A DNA stretch of 64,000 nt from positions 22,003,808-22,067,807 of the forward strand of contig NC_088301.1 of assembly GCF_032854445.1 (NCBI RefSeq), written 5' to 3'. The translations under genes and the position numbers were made by a program. The notes under the pieces are model-generated. The model was not told the origin of the DNA, ran no database searches, and saw nothing but the letters and a program-made list of their open reading frames with translations. Origin of the DNA: Liolophura sinensis (lineage: Eukaryota; Mollusca; Polyplacophora; Chitonida; Chitonidae). Below, one piece after another: positions 46,051 through 59,450 of this stretch. Positions within the stretch are counted from its first letter, which is position 1, and every line of letters starts with the position of its first letter.

Positions 46051-47980
46051 CACATTGTGAAGCGATATAAGTCCATTTATGGCAAACATTTTTGGACGGA
46101 TATTTCGATGGGAAGTAAGATTTAATTGATGACCTTCCACGAGATACAAGTGACGACATCACGGAATAACCGGTTTATTGGTTGTAGTAAGTAAAGGCAT
46201 ACTATTATAATTTATCAGCATTGTTTAAACCCCATTATAAACTTTGTTTAAAGAAATACATTGCTTGGGATCTTCCTAGAATTTTATTAAATTTAGGGAT
46301 TCCATCACTGCACATGAAAATAAAGAAAAAAGAAAGAACTAAAAGGAAGCCATGCTTTACGTGGCTGTTATCAAGGTTGCAGTTTTCTAAATCAGCGTAT
46401 GAAACCAAAATCCTAATGTTATTTAGATGTCTAACAAATTTCAACTGTTTTCAGTCGACATATACATGCACGTGGAATTTTACCTTTGTGGCTTTAGGCT
46501 GCAGTATTTCTTTTGTATGCAAAAATGCGTATTACGTGTTCCAGTGCTTGACATGGTGTAAAACCTTAAATGCTATAATTGTATTAGTTCAAAATGGGAA
46601 TTTGGTGTAATATAAGCAGTATGCATGCAATATTGGAAGTTATTGTTCGAGATGCCAAGGGCTCCAGACGTATTCTTACAGTTTGTAAAGAAATGACGCA
46701 AATATATTGACATGTAATCAATGTGAAAAAAATAACTGTACCTTTACCTCGTAACGGTGTAATACCGGTGCGTGGAACTCTTCTGTGTGTGAGGTTTGAT
46801 AAGTTTGTGAGACAGGAATTCAGTGGGATGCGCTCGTGGGATGTTGGCAGGAAATGATTGATTTTGTGGATAAGCGTTTCCTTCAGTTAACCACAGTGTG
46901 AGTACACCCATACTCTTTAACAGTAAGACAGACTGTCGTTGCATTTTATAATGTAATGATTTTTACCTCCTGGAGATGTGACACTAAATAAACTAGATCG
47001 GAGTTCATTCCACGTGCTTCGGTCAACTGACCTCTATAAGTAGACTGAACTCATCAATCACGCCGAACTTTGTGAACATTTAATGTTAACATTGTTTTAA
47101 CTCAAGTTTTAAAGTGTTTATTGAATGCTGCTATACCTTCAAATGGATAAAAGTGTCTAATTCACAGAGATTCATTTCACGCCAATTTGTAATGCTTTGT
47201 TCGCTACAAAATATTATCTGCCGTGCATATCAGCCATTAAGGCGTAGTAATTCCTCTCTGTGCATAAGTTGTAGATAAGTTGAAAACGAATATTGATAAA
47301 AGTAGTCAGTTTTCACAACAGAGGTTGTGTTTTAGTTTTAAAGTTTCCGTCAGGATTACGACAGTTTATTATTCAATGTAACAGTAAACGCTAAGCATGT
47401 TTTACTTTCATTTTCTTGTGGCCTTTTAACGTTCACACAATACATAAGGTACGCCACACATGGGTGGACTGTTGTTTGCTTGTTCTGTCATCTAAAGTAT
47501 AATAAATGATGGAATGTTTACATTGGACTTGTGGTGCTCATGTATTAACGGTTGCCTGACTGTTTTTATCTCCGAGGAGAGTGAGAGCAGCATAATAGTT
47601 ACAGGCTATCACAATGCAAACAGTGATGTCATCTATGTAAAGCATGGAAAGTATATCTCTTCCACTTAATGGTATAACTGTGTTAAATTATGTAATGAGA
47701 AAGTCATTGCTGTGTGACCATGCTGCATAAAACATGAAAGGTGAAAACATGAAAAACACAAAAAAAATTAAGAAAAAATTGTTGTAAAAATATATGAAGC
47801 AAAATAAGTTGGAAAAAAAAACAGGTGAAACAACATGAAAACTTGACTTTAAATTTGGTATTTATGTAGTGCCGCTATGTGTTTTACATTTGTTATACAA
47901 ACATTTCTTTTAAATATTTATATTTCTATGAATATTAAGCAAGAGAGGTATCCTTTTATGCTACAGTCAGTGATAATGCA
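46051..47980. other. intergenic, no gene seen
   Basis: AT-rich unique sequence. Open frames at 46221-46610 look fortuitous. A-rich patches occur at about 47755-47830. Confidence 0.4.
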
Positions 47981-47984
47981 TTGG

Positions 47985-48215
47985 TCAGGTTTTATGTGTG
48001 GATGAAACCTATTAGAACTCGGCAGAAACCTCATCCGTGCCTCGTTTGGTCAGATTTATCTGTAATGAAATCTATTAGAACTCGGTGGAAACTTCGTGTA
48101 CACCTCGTTTGGTCAGTTTTTATTATTGAAAGAAACCTATTAGTACTCGGCGGAAACCTTCTCTACGCCTCGTTTGGTCCGGTTTATGTGTGGAGGAAAC
48201 CTGACAAGCCTCACA
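47985..48215. repeat. about 64-bp minisatellite, 3.5 units
   Basis: Units share GAAACCTATTAGAACTCGG, GGAAAC and CCTCGTTTGGTC. The units diverge by several substitutions each. Confidence 0.85.
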
Positions 48216-48444
48216 AAGTGTGAAATCAGTCGTTCAAAGTTGAGTGTTTGTCACAGCCTACCACGCCGCCATGTCTGAATTACCTCGTTAGCAGCATTTC
48301 CGACAGGTGCTGTGTCAAGGTGATCCAAACGTACACGTAAACTTACCATGCCGAATGTTTCCGAAGACGGCTGAGGCAATTCAAACTCGATGGCGCGGTA
48401 ATATGTGAACGCTACCATCGCCCTAGTGAATAGTTTTAGTCAAA

Positions 48445-48594
48445 ATGGAGAATTCCAAACAGAATACATCAGGAACCGTGCGTTTGGAATCTGTCAGCCC
48501 GATGCTGTGTCGAAAGACACCTTGTTTTCTGAAACGATTGAAACGTGACGTAATTCTTGTCAAAGAACTACAAATTCTGCTGGTCGAAGTGGAG
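48445..48594 (+). CDS. candidate first coding exon, 50 codons
   Basis: ATG in good context (CAAAATGG) opens a 50-codon Lys/Leu-rich stretch (MENSKQNTSGTVRLESVSPM ...) reaching a GAG/GTGTGT donor, with an in-frame stop upstream of the ATG. No domain or partner exon recognised. Confidence 0.2.
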
Positions 48595-48939
48595 GTGTGT
48601 CTTCATTAATATGCACATAACTTACACAGATACAGGTTGTCGGCAACCAAGCCACACATTTCTAACGAAAAAAAAAACTACTCAGGCAAATTTCTGGCGT
48701 TTCCTATCAACCAAAAATCGACCATGAATAATCACCACACTTAAAACCCAATCTCTGTCTATGAACTTGATAAAATTTGGCCCGTATTCACCCTACCGCT
48801 TAGTTCATGCGCAGTAACGTACATAGTACGACTTCCGATGTTACCATCGTTTTCATTGGTCATTTTGGATTATGTTAATTTGTCGTCTGTATCAGATTCG
48901 TGAGCTCTTTCAACAGAGACAACCTGTGTATGTACGTGT

Positions 48940-49440
48940 ATGTATACTTGGGGTTTTATTTTGTTAAAATTTTTCAGTAATATGACGAAGAAGAGTCACT
49001 AGATGTGTGTACATCTATACATTGTCGTCTTTTGGCAGAGCGAGTTCTTTCTTTCTAAGTGCTGCCGCCAATGAGGTACATCATGCCAAACACACTAGAC
49101 ATGGCATCCCACACAGGTATATTATGCTGACACCAGGCCGACCAGTCAGTTACCTTGCTCTACACTCGCAGTGCTGACCGCAGGCAGCAACAAGTACTAT
49201 TTTTAAATTTCTCTCCGGCCGTATGTGGGAAGGTCTTTCAGCAACCTGCGGATGGTCGTGGGTTTTCCCCGGGCTCTGCCCGGTCTCCTCTCACCGTAAC
49301 GCTGGCCGCCGTCGTATAAGTGAAATATTCTTGAGTAGGGCGTAAAACACCAATCAAATAAATAAAAAAAAATACATTTTTAAAGTATTATATGACCTGA
49401 CCCGGGTTGAATCCCAGGTGCAGAGGTAGTATATGGGGAG
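48940..49440 (-). mobile_element. SINE family B interrupted by SINE family A
   Basis: Family B core (TTTTGTTAAAATTTTTCAGT) and body at 48940-49207 resume at about 49373-49440 with the tRNA-like end (GACCCGGGTTGAATCCCAGG). ATTTTTAAA at both edges of the insert is a likely target duplication. Confidence 0.7.
49209..49372 (+). mobile_element. SINE family A, 5'-truncated, nested in family B
   Basis: Starts mid-body (CTCTCCGGCCGTATGTGGGA) and runs through core to a CAAATAAATAAAAAAAAAT tail. Low divergence from the full-length copies suggests it is young. Confidence 0.85.
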
Positions 49441-49608
49441 TATCAGATTCCCTGTACAAGGGTGGAATTGAACTCAGGACTCATTAATACACCCAAGCAT
49501 CAGACCCGATGCACCCGCCCTTGAAACACCAATGTCACAGACAGTAAACAAATTTCACAAACATTTCATATTTAAAGTTTAATCAGATCGTTCAATGAGA
49601 TCTGTTAT

Positions 49609-49614
49609 TTTATT
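49609..49614 (-). terminator. poly(A) signal of the small Cys-rich gene
   Basis: AATAAA on the minus strand about 140 bases past the TGA stop at 49754. Confidence 0.55.
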
Positions 49615-49753
49615 TTTCTTCCAAGTTCATTCATTACACTTTGACGAAAATGTGTGTGATTGAGGTACACCCAAATTAATGCAGATTTGACAGTGGGTTT
49701 AATCTGTACTCGTGAACCCCTGATGAAATGTCATGGAAATACGACTGATACAT

Positions 49754-52700
49754 TCACAGAGGATGTATGGGGTCGGCCGATTCATAACAGCAACAATAGT
49801 TGGGGCCACAGGATGAAATGCCACAGGCGTCGGAACTGATGAAGCGTTGGATGCTGAGACCCTGAGTGATCGCATCGGGCTGATATCCAGGCACAGGATT
49901 TGCTTCTAGTAGCCTCGGTTCTTTGTACACGTACAGAGAATTATCGCAACTTAGTCTGAAGCAAAAGAATGCACAAAAATGCATATACGAGAGACGACGT
50001 ACACTCTAAAAACTAATCTGTTAAATTGACAGAATATTATATTTTCTCAGTGATGGCAGATTATGCTATTGCTGCAGACTTAACTGTTATGCTGTGGACG
50101 ACAGTATTGTTATTTTTATATTGTATATTTATATTATTATGTTATTATTGTTGTTCAGAATATTTACCTGACATAATAATAGCTTACATAAACATAACCT
50201 AGTCTAGTCTATCTGAAACAATATGATATTATGTTGCTTTTAACAGATTCATTTATAGAATGTAGCATTAAACGAGAGTAAACAAATTTCGTGTTTCGAG
50301 CCTCCGCAGTGAAAACACAAAACGATATTTTTTACTCCACTCAGTTCGGTTGGGCGCGCTAGCGCAGCGTAATGACCCAAGAGTCTCTCACCAATGCGGT
50401 CGCTGTGAGTTCAAGTCCAGCTCATGCTGGCTTCCTCTCCGGCCGTACGTGGGAAGGTCTTGCAGCACCCTGGGATGGTCGTGGGTTTCGCCCAGGCTCT
50501 GCCCGGTTTCCTCCCACCATAATGCTGGCCGCCCTCGAATAAGTGAAATATTCTTGAGTACGGCGGGTAAAACAACCAATCAAATAAATAAATAAATAAA
50601 TAAATAAATGTTCGTGTCAGGGTAGTCTAACGCTAGTTTCACATCAGATCGATGTGGAAGAGTTTATATTTTAGGTCGAAGGCGAAGGTTTTTCGTCCAA
50701 CCGAACGTTCTTAGGGGCGTGACCTAATTCTCGACGAAACCATAAATGTGTTTTACAGAGGGTGTTAAAATGCGATGCTAAATATTACGGACGTGCTTCA
50801 CGACTAGGATAGAATAATAAAAAGAATACGTTTGTTTCTCGAAAACAATTCCGACTATAAAATATAGCACTATAAAATAACACATCTGCAGGCTGCTTTC
50901 ATATTGCAGCTAAGACGCTATTATCAGAATAGGCTTCGGTGAGAAAGCAGGGTGTCAAACAGCGACCACACTGACAGTGAGCCGGGAAGGTCGCTCGTTG
51001 CTGGAAGCGAGAGTTCGGGGAGATCTCCCAAACTCTGTCTGACGAGCTAAAGGAGCTGGAAACCTCTGGCATCAGCAAAACGCTACCAAAATGGGGAGCT
51101 CAACTGTTTACACGTAATTAAAGTTTGAATTACGTACGAAAAAAAATAATTTAACACAAAATTAGGTTGACAATAGTTTTGATACTGAATTTTATTTGGT
51201 TACTTGTGTAAATGCTTTGCGGTCGTGTTGTATTCTGTGTCAAATTCATAAACACTGGGTAACGAATGTTTAAATAATGGAACACTTCAGTTCACAATTT
51301 TCAATTCAATATTAATTTCTCAAAATATGTTGATAAATAACAAAACAATAACAACATTATAGATATGCGTTTATGCTTATTATAAGTAAGCAAATAAATA
51401 TATTATAATTTATATGTTGAAGGTATCATGAAGATAAATATGATTTGCGTTTATTGTATTGTATTGTAATATCCCGTTAGTCTGATAGAATCTTCATGAT
51501 GAATTAATAGAATATGTGTGTTATATTTAACAGAATAATCTGTTGCAATAGCAGAATCCATTCTAGCATCATTAAGACAACGGACTTTCTGTTAAACTTA
51601 ACAGATTAATTTCTTGTAAAAAGATTACAGATTGAGTCTCAGATCTGTAATATCTAGTTTCTAATTGTCTAGTTACCTTGTAAAAGCGCAAGCAGAAATG
51701 GTAAGTAAGTAAAAAAGTGCTAGCTAAGAATTGCTTTTAATCACACAAGCTTAATTGGCGTTTCGCTGGAATGTCAGTGCCAGAGCTGGTGTAGGTTTGC
51801 TATTTATTTATTTGATAGTAGGTTTACGTCGTACTGAAGAATATTTCTCTTATACGACGGCAGTCAGCAATATCGTGAGGGGAAATTGGACAGAGTTTGG
51901 AGGAAACCACGATAATCCACAGGTTGATGGGCAAACCGTTCCACCTACCACCGAAATGGAAGCCAGTATGAGCCTGGGCTTGAACTCACAGCGATCGCAT
52001 TGAAGAAGGCCTCCTGGGTCATTGTGTTGTACTTGCATACTAATCGCGAGGCTACGGAGGACCTGTTAGTTTGATAACAGCGTACATTAGGCGATTTAAA
52101 GTGTCTTCTTGTCTTTATACGTTACTGATTTCTTTGAAGGGGGTTTTACGCCGTTTTGACCGTACAACGGCAATCATGCCCATGGTTGCTAAATCAACAT
52201 TATTCACTAGGCATCTCCTCTATATGTTTTGTACCAGAAGGAAAAACAAAATCGGAGCATGGGATTTTACCACATATATTTATCAAACTCTTGCGGAAAG
52301 CTATTAAGCCTTAATGAATGCAGATATTACAACTTACCTGACATTATCGCACACTTCTTCGCAAGTAATGCTAACGGATTTACAGTCATGACGAACGGCC
52401 CACACTTTCACGTGGTCATCAGGCGCCAGGGGCGGTGCACGTGGACTGAGCCATGGTGTCCATGAAGTTGTACACCAGCACGTGATGCTCCCACTCGGTC
52501 ACACACATCACCAGACCTGGAGGAAAATACAAAAGACGTTTTGAGATAACCCAGAGTGTTTAGTCTGCTCTATGGAATGTCACGTACTAGTCACGGCGGT
52601 TCATCTCGGTTTCATGAACCTGTCACACATCAGATTCACAGGCGGTTCAGTCTGCTCTATGGCCTTATCACGGATCAGTGCCATATGCCGTACATTTTGG

Positions 52701-53914
52701 CTTCACGGACATGTCACGTAAGAGAATCAAACGGTACCGTTGGCTCCATGGGCCTCTCACATATCAGAGTGACAGGCAGCTCAATCCGTTCCATGAGCTT
52801 AACTCAAAAGATTAATCTATCATACAGACTTACTGTTAATATTCACAGAATAATCACACATCAGCGTCACGTGATTCAGTCAGTTCAAGGACCTGCCATA
52901 TAATCAGTCACAGGCCGTTCAGTTTGCACCACAGGTCTGTCACAAATCAGAGTCACAGATTGCTCATCGGTCTAACACTCTCTGAACAGTTATACCGATC
53001 GAACGTATTCACTAAACTACAACTCTAACTCTACAAAACGTAAAATACAGATTTTCGTCTGTGAAGGACATCCTCTTATAGAGATACGTGTACATCACAG
53101 ACAATGTAAGCATACAGAGAAAAAAAAATCCGCGTATATACGTGAAAGTAGTAGCAGGAAGAAGGGAAAGAAGTACGAAATTTCTGAAGAAAAGCTGTCG
53201 AGTCAACACACATTTTGGAGTAAGAGTTATGTGTATTGATAGGCTCATGTCAAAGCCACCTCAGTTCGCCAAACATCGGATAATTCAAACTCCCGGATCG
53301 TACAATGCAGTGGAGTCTGCGAGAGCTAGATTCCAACCAGCGAACATGGTCATATATACTCTACCCGGCCGTGGACAGAGGATTTGTACACCCATATTTT
53401 ACCGCTCTCACTGCTTGCAGAGGCTTTGTAATAATATACGATCAGCGATAAGGATTGTTAGTGTTCATATCTGTACATCACATGAAGTGGGAAAGTTCGT
53501 CAGAAACATGCCAAAAGTCAGTGGTTTGCACCGGGCACACAGTTTTCCGCCACTTATGAAGATGACCGCCTTCGTAAAAGTGAAATATTCTTGGATATTA
53601 TCAAACAGATAAATAAACGAACCCATCTCTCAAGAGGGAACGTAACATTACGCCTGTCTAGTCACCACGACGTCGCACACTGACTGTATATATAGTATAC
53701 ACCACCTTGGCACTTGCGACCAGCGTAACTTTTCGATCGCTTAGATACACAGAAGTCTAGATACAAACTTTTATCGGCTAGCAATGTTTAAACATACACG
53801 AACGCAGATACAACTTCGCAATGTTGGACACCAAGCGATTCCCCTCTGCATAAGGGAAAGTCATTTAATCTTACCTGGAAAAAGCAGAGTTGCTATTAAG
53901 CCTGTCCACATCAT
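49754..53914 (-). CDS. small secreted cysteine-rich protein, 3 exons
   Basis: Exon 1 (53875-53914) encodes a short hydrophobic signal start (MMWTGLIATLLFPG) and ends in phase 1. Exon 2 (52338-52516) has a perfect CCTCCAG acceptor and GTAAGT donor. Its first third (TEWEHHVLVYNFMDT) and the rest (HVKVWAVRHDCKSVSITCEE) lie in different frames, implying one extra base near 52449-52456. Exon 3 (49754-49955) ends GISSCGPNYCCCYESADPIH... and a stop. The mature protein would be about 125 residues with about ten Cys, the last cluster C-x4-C-x4-C-C-C. I know no family for it. It is extracellular by its signal peptide; function is unknown. Confidence 0.65.
50346..50608 (+). mobile_element. SINE family A, near full length
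   Basis: Runs from the head region (GCGCGCTAGCGCAGCGTAAT) through the B-box, body and core to five AAAT tail repeats. It lies in intron 2 of the small Cys-rich gene. Confidence 0.85.
51798..52061 (-). mobile_element. SINE family A, near full length
   Basis: Reverse copy with tail TATTTATTTATTTGATAGT, core, body and head (GCGAGGCTACGGAGG). In intron 2 of the small Cys-rich gene, about 280 bases from the exon 2 donor. Confidence 0.8.
52540..52980. repeat. diverged minisatellite, about 45-bp unit
   Basis: Irregular units around TGTCACACATCAGAGTCACAGG and GGTTCAGTCTGCTCTATGG, in intron 1 of the small Cys-rich gene. Confidence 0.7.
53545..53620 (+). mobile_element. SINE family A 3' remnant
   Basis: Core (AAGTGAAATATTCTTGGATA) with CAGATAAATAAACG tail only. 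Confidence 0.55.
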
Positions 53915-54026
53915 CTTGGAGAGACAAAAGAGCTTATGCTGACTGCTACTGTGCCTATGTTAAAGCGGGATTGAAAACTCCTAGGTCACTCCACGGAGTA
54001 AGTGCTTCACTGTTTAGTCTACTTGG

Positions 54027-54034
54027 TATTTATA
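54027..54034 (-). promoter_or_regulatory. TATA box of the small Cys-rich gene
   Basis: TATAAATA on the minus strand, 113 bases upstream of the start codon, implying a leader of about 80 bases. Confidence 0.5.
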
Positions 54035-54039
54035 GAACT

Positions 54040-55262
54040 CTTGGTGTTTTTTTGTAACAATTCATCACCCCTTTGGCTAATGGGTTAAATAAAATAGCAA
54101 TTTCACTAAGAAAAATGCTCGGGTTTCTATAGACCCAAACAAAACAGCTTTTTTTGCCTTCATCTATTTGGGAAACTTTAATTTCATAGCCCTTTATTCA
54201 ACACAGGAAATGAGCAAATGCTTCAATGGATCATACGTATTTTTCAAGCGTTTAAGTATTTTGTTGAATGTTTATGAGTCTAATATATTTAATTTGATCT
54301 TTTACATTACAGGGTCTACTCCATGAACAACGAATCGACACAGAAACAATTAAAATACGCATTAACGATTTGGAAAAGACTACACATGTGAACAAAAAGG
54401 AAACAGTGGTGGGAAAATCGTGTACAGCAGATCTTGCCACGAAAATAGAGGCTATTGCACAGTGAAGGTTTAATATCACAAATATATTTCGAGTGAGAGG
54501 CAAAATGATAACCCACAAGATGCGACCCAAATATAGATAAGAGACGCTCAAATTACGCTTTTAACTAAAGACAGCCACGGCAGTTTTACCTCTGTGCTAG
54601 CCCGTCTACGTGTTTGTGGACGTGTTTTTTCTTAGTTTCATGTATAAAGAGTTGCCGTCATATCTAAAGGAATGCCGTCAAATATTTTCGTCCAAAAATT
54701 TGAACTGCTACATATCTTACTTTATAGGTGCTCTAGTTTGAAATGTTAGATGTCATTTCTGTAGTGAGATTGGCTTTTAAATGTTTCCGGTGTGCAGTGG
54801 CCTAAACATAACCTACCGTGCACGTACAGTAGAACCAGGAAACAAATACAGGACAAGAGACGGTTTTAAAAACCCAACTAAAATAAACAAATATTAGTCA
54901 AAATCGATAATCACATTAAATATAGTCCTCATATTATATCCACATATGTTTAAAATACCTTGTAAAAATTTAACTGCAGCATCGACAGCTCAGCGGTGTC
55001 AGACAATAGAAATAGTGAACTGTGATTGGGAGCACTCTGGGAAATAGTCCCCATCGAGGAAAAAATTATGTTTTAAACGATATAAACCTATTTAGTTCAC
55101 TCAGCCCACGCGAGAGAACAGCTCTGCGTTTATACTCTGTTTACAAAAAAGCTTCCATAGAAGGCAAATTTCATCCACGGGGAAATGTGAGGCGATACAA
55201 TCAATATTGTACGACAATATTGGTCAAGTCAGAGACAAGATATGCCTATATGGGGATTACAG
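54040..55262. other. intergenic, no gene seen
   Basis: AT-rich unique sequence between the promoter of the small Cys-rich gene and the large satellite. Short open frames on both strands look random. Confidence 0.4.
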
Positions 55263-58200
55263 GTTACATAGCCATGTAACACGGAAAGTGTGGGCTACAG
55301 GCCATTATACTAGCCATGTAATATGGGTAGCGTGGGCAATAGGTTATTATACTTTCACGGTGTTACATGGAAAGTGGGTGCTATAGGTCATTATACCTAG
55401 CCATATAACCTGGACAGTGTGGGTCATAGGCCATTAGACCCTAGTCATTTAACAAGGAAAATGAGGGCTATAGATAATTATACCCAGTCATGTAACATTC
55501 AAAGTGTGGGTCAAAGGTCATTAAATCTAGCCATATAAGGAGGTTTGGGCTATAGGTCATTATACCTAGCCATGTAACATGACAAGTGTGGGCCATAGGT
55601 CATTATACCTAGCCATGTAATAGGGAAAGTGTGGGCTATAGGTCATTATACCCAGTCCATGTAACATGCAAAGTGTGGGCCAAAGGTCATTAAATCTAGC
55701 CATATAAGGAGGTTTTGGGCTATAGGTCATTATACCTAGCCATGTAACATGACAAGTGTGGGCCATAGGTCATTATACCTAGCCATGTAATAGGGAAAGT
55801 GTAGGCTATAGGTCATTATACCCAGTCATGTAACATGGAAAGTGTGGGCCAAAGGTCATTATACCTAGCCATGTAATAGGGAAAGTGTGGGCTATAGGTC
55901 TTATATCCAGTCATGTAACATGGAAAGTGTGGGCCAAAGGTCATTAAATCTAGCCATATACGGAGGTTTTGGGCCATAGGTCATTATACCTAGCCATGTC
56001 ATAGGGAAAGTGTGGGCTATAGGTCATTATACCCAGTCATGTAACATGCAAAGTGTGGGCTATAGGCCATTGTGCCTAGCCATGTAACATGGCATGTGTG
56101 GGCCATAGGTCATTGTACCAAGTCATGTAAAACTGAACTGTGGCTATAGGTCATTATACCCAGTCATGTAACATGCAAAGTGTGGGCCAAAGGTCATTAA
56201 ATCTAGCCATATAAGAAGGTTTTGGGCTATAGGCCATTATACCTAGCCATGTAACATGACAAATGTGGGCCATAGGTCATTATACCTAGCCATGTAATAG
56301 GGAAAGTGTAGGCTATATGTCATTATACCCAGCCATGTAACATGGAAAGTGAGGGCTATAGGCCATTGTGCCTAGCCATGTAACATGGAAAGTGTGGGCT
56401 ATAGGTCATTACACCTAGCCATGTAACATGGAAATTGTGGGATATATATCATTATACTTAGCCATGTAACATGGAAAGTGTGGGCTGTAGGTCATTATAC
56501 CCAGTCATGTAACATGCAAAGTGTGGGCCAATGGTCATTAAATCTAGCCATATAAGGAGGTTTTGGGCTATAGGTCATTATACCTAGCCATGTAACATGA
56601 CAAGTGTGGGCCATAGGTCATTATACCTAGCCATGTAATGGGGAAAGTGTTGGCTATAGGTCATTATACCCAGCCATGTAACATGGAAAGTGTGGGCTAT
56701 AGGCCATTGTGCCTAGCCATGTAACATGGAAAGTGTGGGCTATAGGTCATTACACCTAGCCATGTAACATGGAAATTGTGGGATATATATCATTATACTT
56801 AGCCATGTAACATGGAAAGTGTGGGCTGTAGGTCATTATACCCAGTCATGTAACATGTAAAGTGTGGGCCAATGGTCATTAAATCTAGCCATATAAGGAG
56901 GTTTTGGGCTATAGGTCATTATACCTAGCCATGTAACATGACAAGTGTGGGCCATAGGTCATTATACCTAGCCATGTAATGGGGAAAGTGTTGGCTATAG
57001 GTCATTATACCCAGCCATGTAACATGGAAAGTGTGGGCTATAGGCCATTGTGCCTAGCCATGTAACATGGAAAGTGTGGGCTATAGGTCATTACACCTAG
57101 CCATGTAACATGGAAATTGCGGGATATATATCATTATACTTAGCCATGTAACATGGAAAGTGTGGGCTGATAGGTCATTATACCCAGTCATGTAACATGT
57201 AAAGTGTGGGCCATAGGTCATTATGCCTAACCATGTAACATGGAAAGTGTGCGATATATGTCATTATACCTAGCCGTATAACAATAAAGTACTGAGCAAT
57301 AGGTCATTTTACCCAGTCATGCTGCATGGGAAGTGTGGGCCATAGGTCATTATACCCAGCCATGTAACTTACAAAGTGTGGGCCAAAGGTCATTAAATCT
57401 AGCCATATAAGGAGCTTTTGGGTCATAGGTCATTATACCTAGCCATGTAACATGAAAAGTGTAGGCCAAAGGTCATTGTACCTAGCCATGTAATAGGGAA
57501 AGTGTGGGCTATAGGTCATTATACCCAGCCATGTAACATGCAAAGTGTGGGCTATAGGCCATTGTGCCTAGCCATGTAACATGGAAAAGTGTGGGCCATA
57601 GGTCATTGTACCAAGTCATGTAAAACTGAAACTGTGGGCTGTAGGTCATTATACCTAGTCATGTAACATGCAAAGTGTGGGCCATAGGTCATTACACCTG
57701 GTCAGGTAACATGCACAGTCTGGGCCATAGGCCATTTTACCTAGCCTTGTAACATGAAAAGTGTGGGCCATAGGTCATTACACCTGGTCAGGTAACATGC
57801 ACAGTCTGGGCCATAGACCATTTTACCTAGCCTTGTAACATGAAAAGTGTGGGCCATAGGTCATTACACCTGGTCAGGTAACATGCACAGTCTGGGCCAT
57901 AGACCATTTTACTCAGCCTTGTAACATGAAAAGTGTGGGCTATAGGTTATTATACCTAGCCATGTATCATGCAAGGTGTGGGTTATAGGTCATTATACCT
58001 AGCCATGTAACATGCAAAGTGTGGGCTATAGGTTATTATACCTAGCCATGTATCATGCAAGGTGTGGGTTATAGGTCATTATACCTAGACACGTAAGATG
58101 GAAAGTGTGGGCTATAGGTCATTATACCCAGCCATGTAACATGGAAAGTGTGGGCTATAGGCCATTGTGCCTAGCCATGTAACATGGAAAGTGTGGGCTA

Positions 58201-59450
58201 TAGGTCATTACACCTAGCCATGTATCATGCAAGGTGTGGGTTATAGGTCATTATACCTAGCCATGTAATAGGGAAAGTGGGGGCTATAGGTCATTATACC
58301 CAGTCATGTAACATGTAAAATGTGGGCCATAGGTCATTATGCCTAACCATGTAACATGGAAAGTGTGTGATATATGTCATTATACCTAGCCGTATAACAA
58401 TAAAGTACTGAGCAATAGGTCATTTTACCCAGTCATGCTGCATGGGAAGTGTGGGCTATAGGTCATTATACCTAGCCATGTAGCCAAAGGTCATTTAATC
58501 TAGCCATATAAGGAGCTTTTGGGTCATAGGTCATTATACCTAGCCATGTAACATGAAAAGTGTAGGCCATAGGTCATTGTACCTAGCCATGTAATAGGGA
58601 AAGTGTGGGCTATAGGCCATTATACCTAGCCATGTAACATGCAAAGTGTGAGCTATAGGCCATTGTGCCTAGCCATGTAACATGGAAAGTGTGGGCCATA
58701 GGTCATTGTACCCAGTCATGTAAAACTGAAACTGTGGGCTGTAGGTCATTATACCTAGTCATGTAACATGCAAAGTGTGGGCCATAGGTCATTACACCTG
58801 GTCAGGTAACATGCACAGTCTGGGCCATAGACCATTTTACCTAGCCTTGTAACATGGAAAGTGTGGGCTATAGGTCATTGTACCTAGCCATGTAACATGG
58901 AAAGTGTGGGCTATAGGTCATTATACCCAGCCATGTAACATGGAAAGCGTGGGCTATAGGTCATTATACCTAGCCATGTAACATGCAAAGTGTGGGTCAT
59001 AGGTCATTATACCTAGCCATGTAACATGCAAAGTGTGGGTCATAGGTCATTATACCTAGCCATGTATCATGCAAGGTGTGGGTTATAGGTCATTATACCT
59101 AGACACGTAACATGGAAAGTGTGGGTCATAGGTCATTATACCTAGCCATGTATCATGCAAGGTGTGGGCTAAAGGTTATTATACCTAGCCATGTATCATG
59201 CAAGGTGTGGGCTAAAGGTTATTATACCTAGCCATGTATCATGCAAGGTGTGGGCTATAGGTTATTATACCTAGACACGTAACATGGAAAGTGTGGGATA
59301 TATGTCATTATACCTAGCCATGTTAACATGGAAAGTGTGGGATATATCATTATACCTAGCCATGCTACATGGAAAGTGTGGGCTATAGGTCATCATGCTT
59401 AGCCGTGTAACATAAGACAGTGGGGCGCATAGCTCATTACAAGTAGTTAT
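55263..59450. repeat. 4.2-kb satellite, about 43-bp unit, roughly 95 units
   Basis: Units of the form GTGTGGGCTATAGGTCATTA plus TACCTAGCCATGTAACATGGAAA. Variants (CCCAGTCATG, TAAATCTAGCCATATAAGGA, CACCTGGTCAGG) are arranged in blocks. From about 56479 an eight-unit block repeats with a 340-bp period (56479, 56819, about 57159). A longer block recurs about 1.1 kb apart (about 57210 and 58335). Confidence 0.97.

Noticed and set aside
46221-46610. 129-residue plus-strand frame
   Set aside because: AT-rich, no recognisable motif and no supporting signals. Probably untranslated or random.
55263-59450. Regular repeat array resembling CRISPR
   Set aside because: Units abut one another with no unique spacers, there are no cas genes and the genome is animal. 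It is a satellite.
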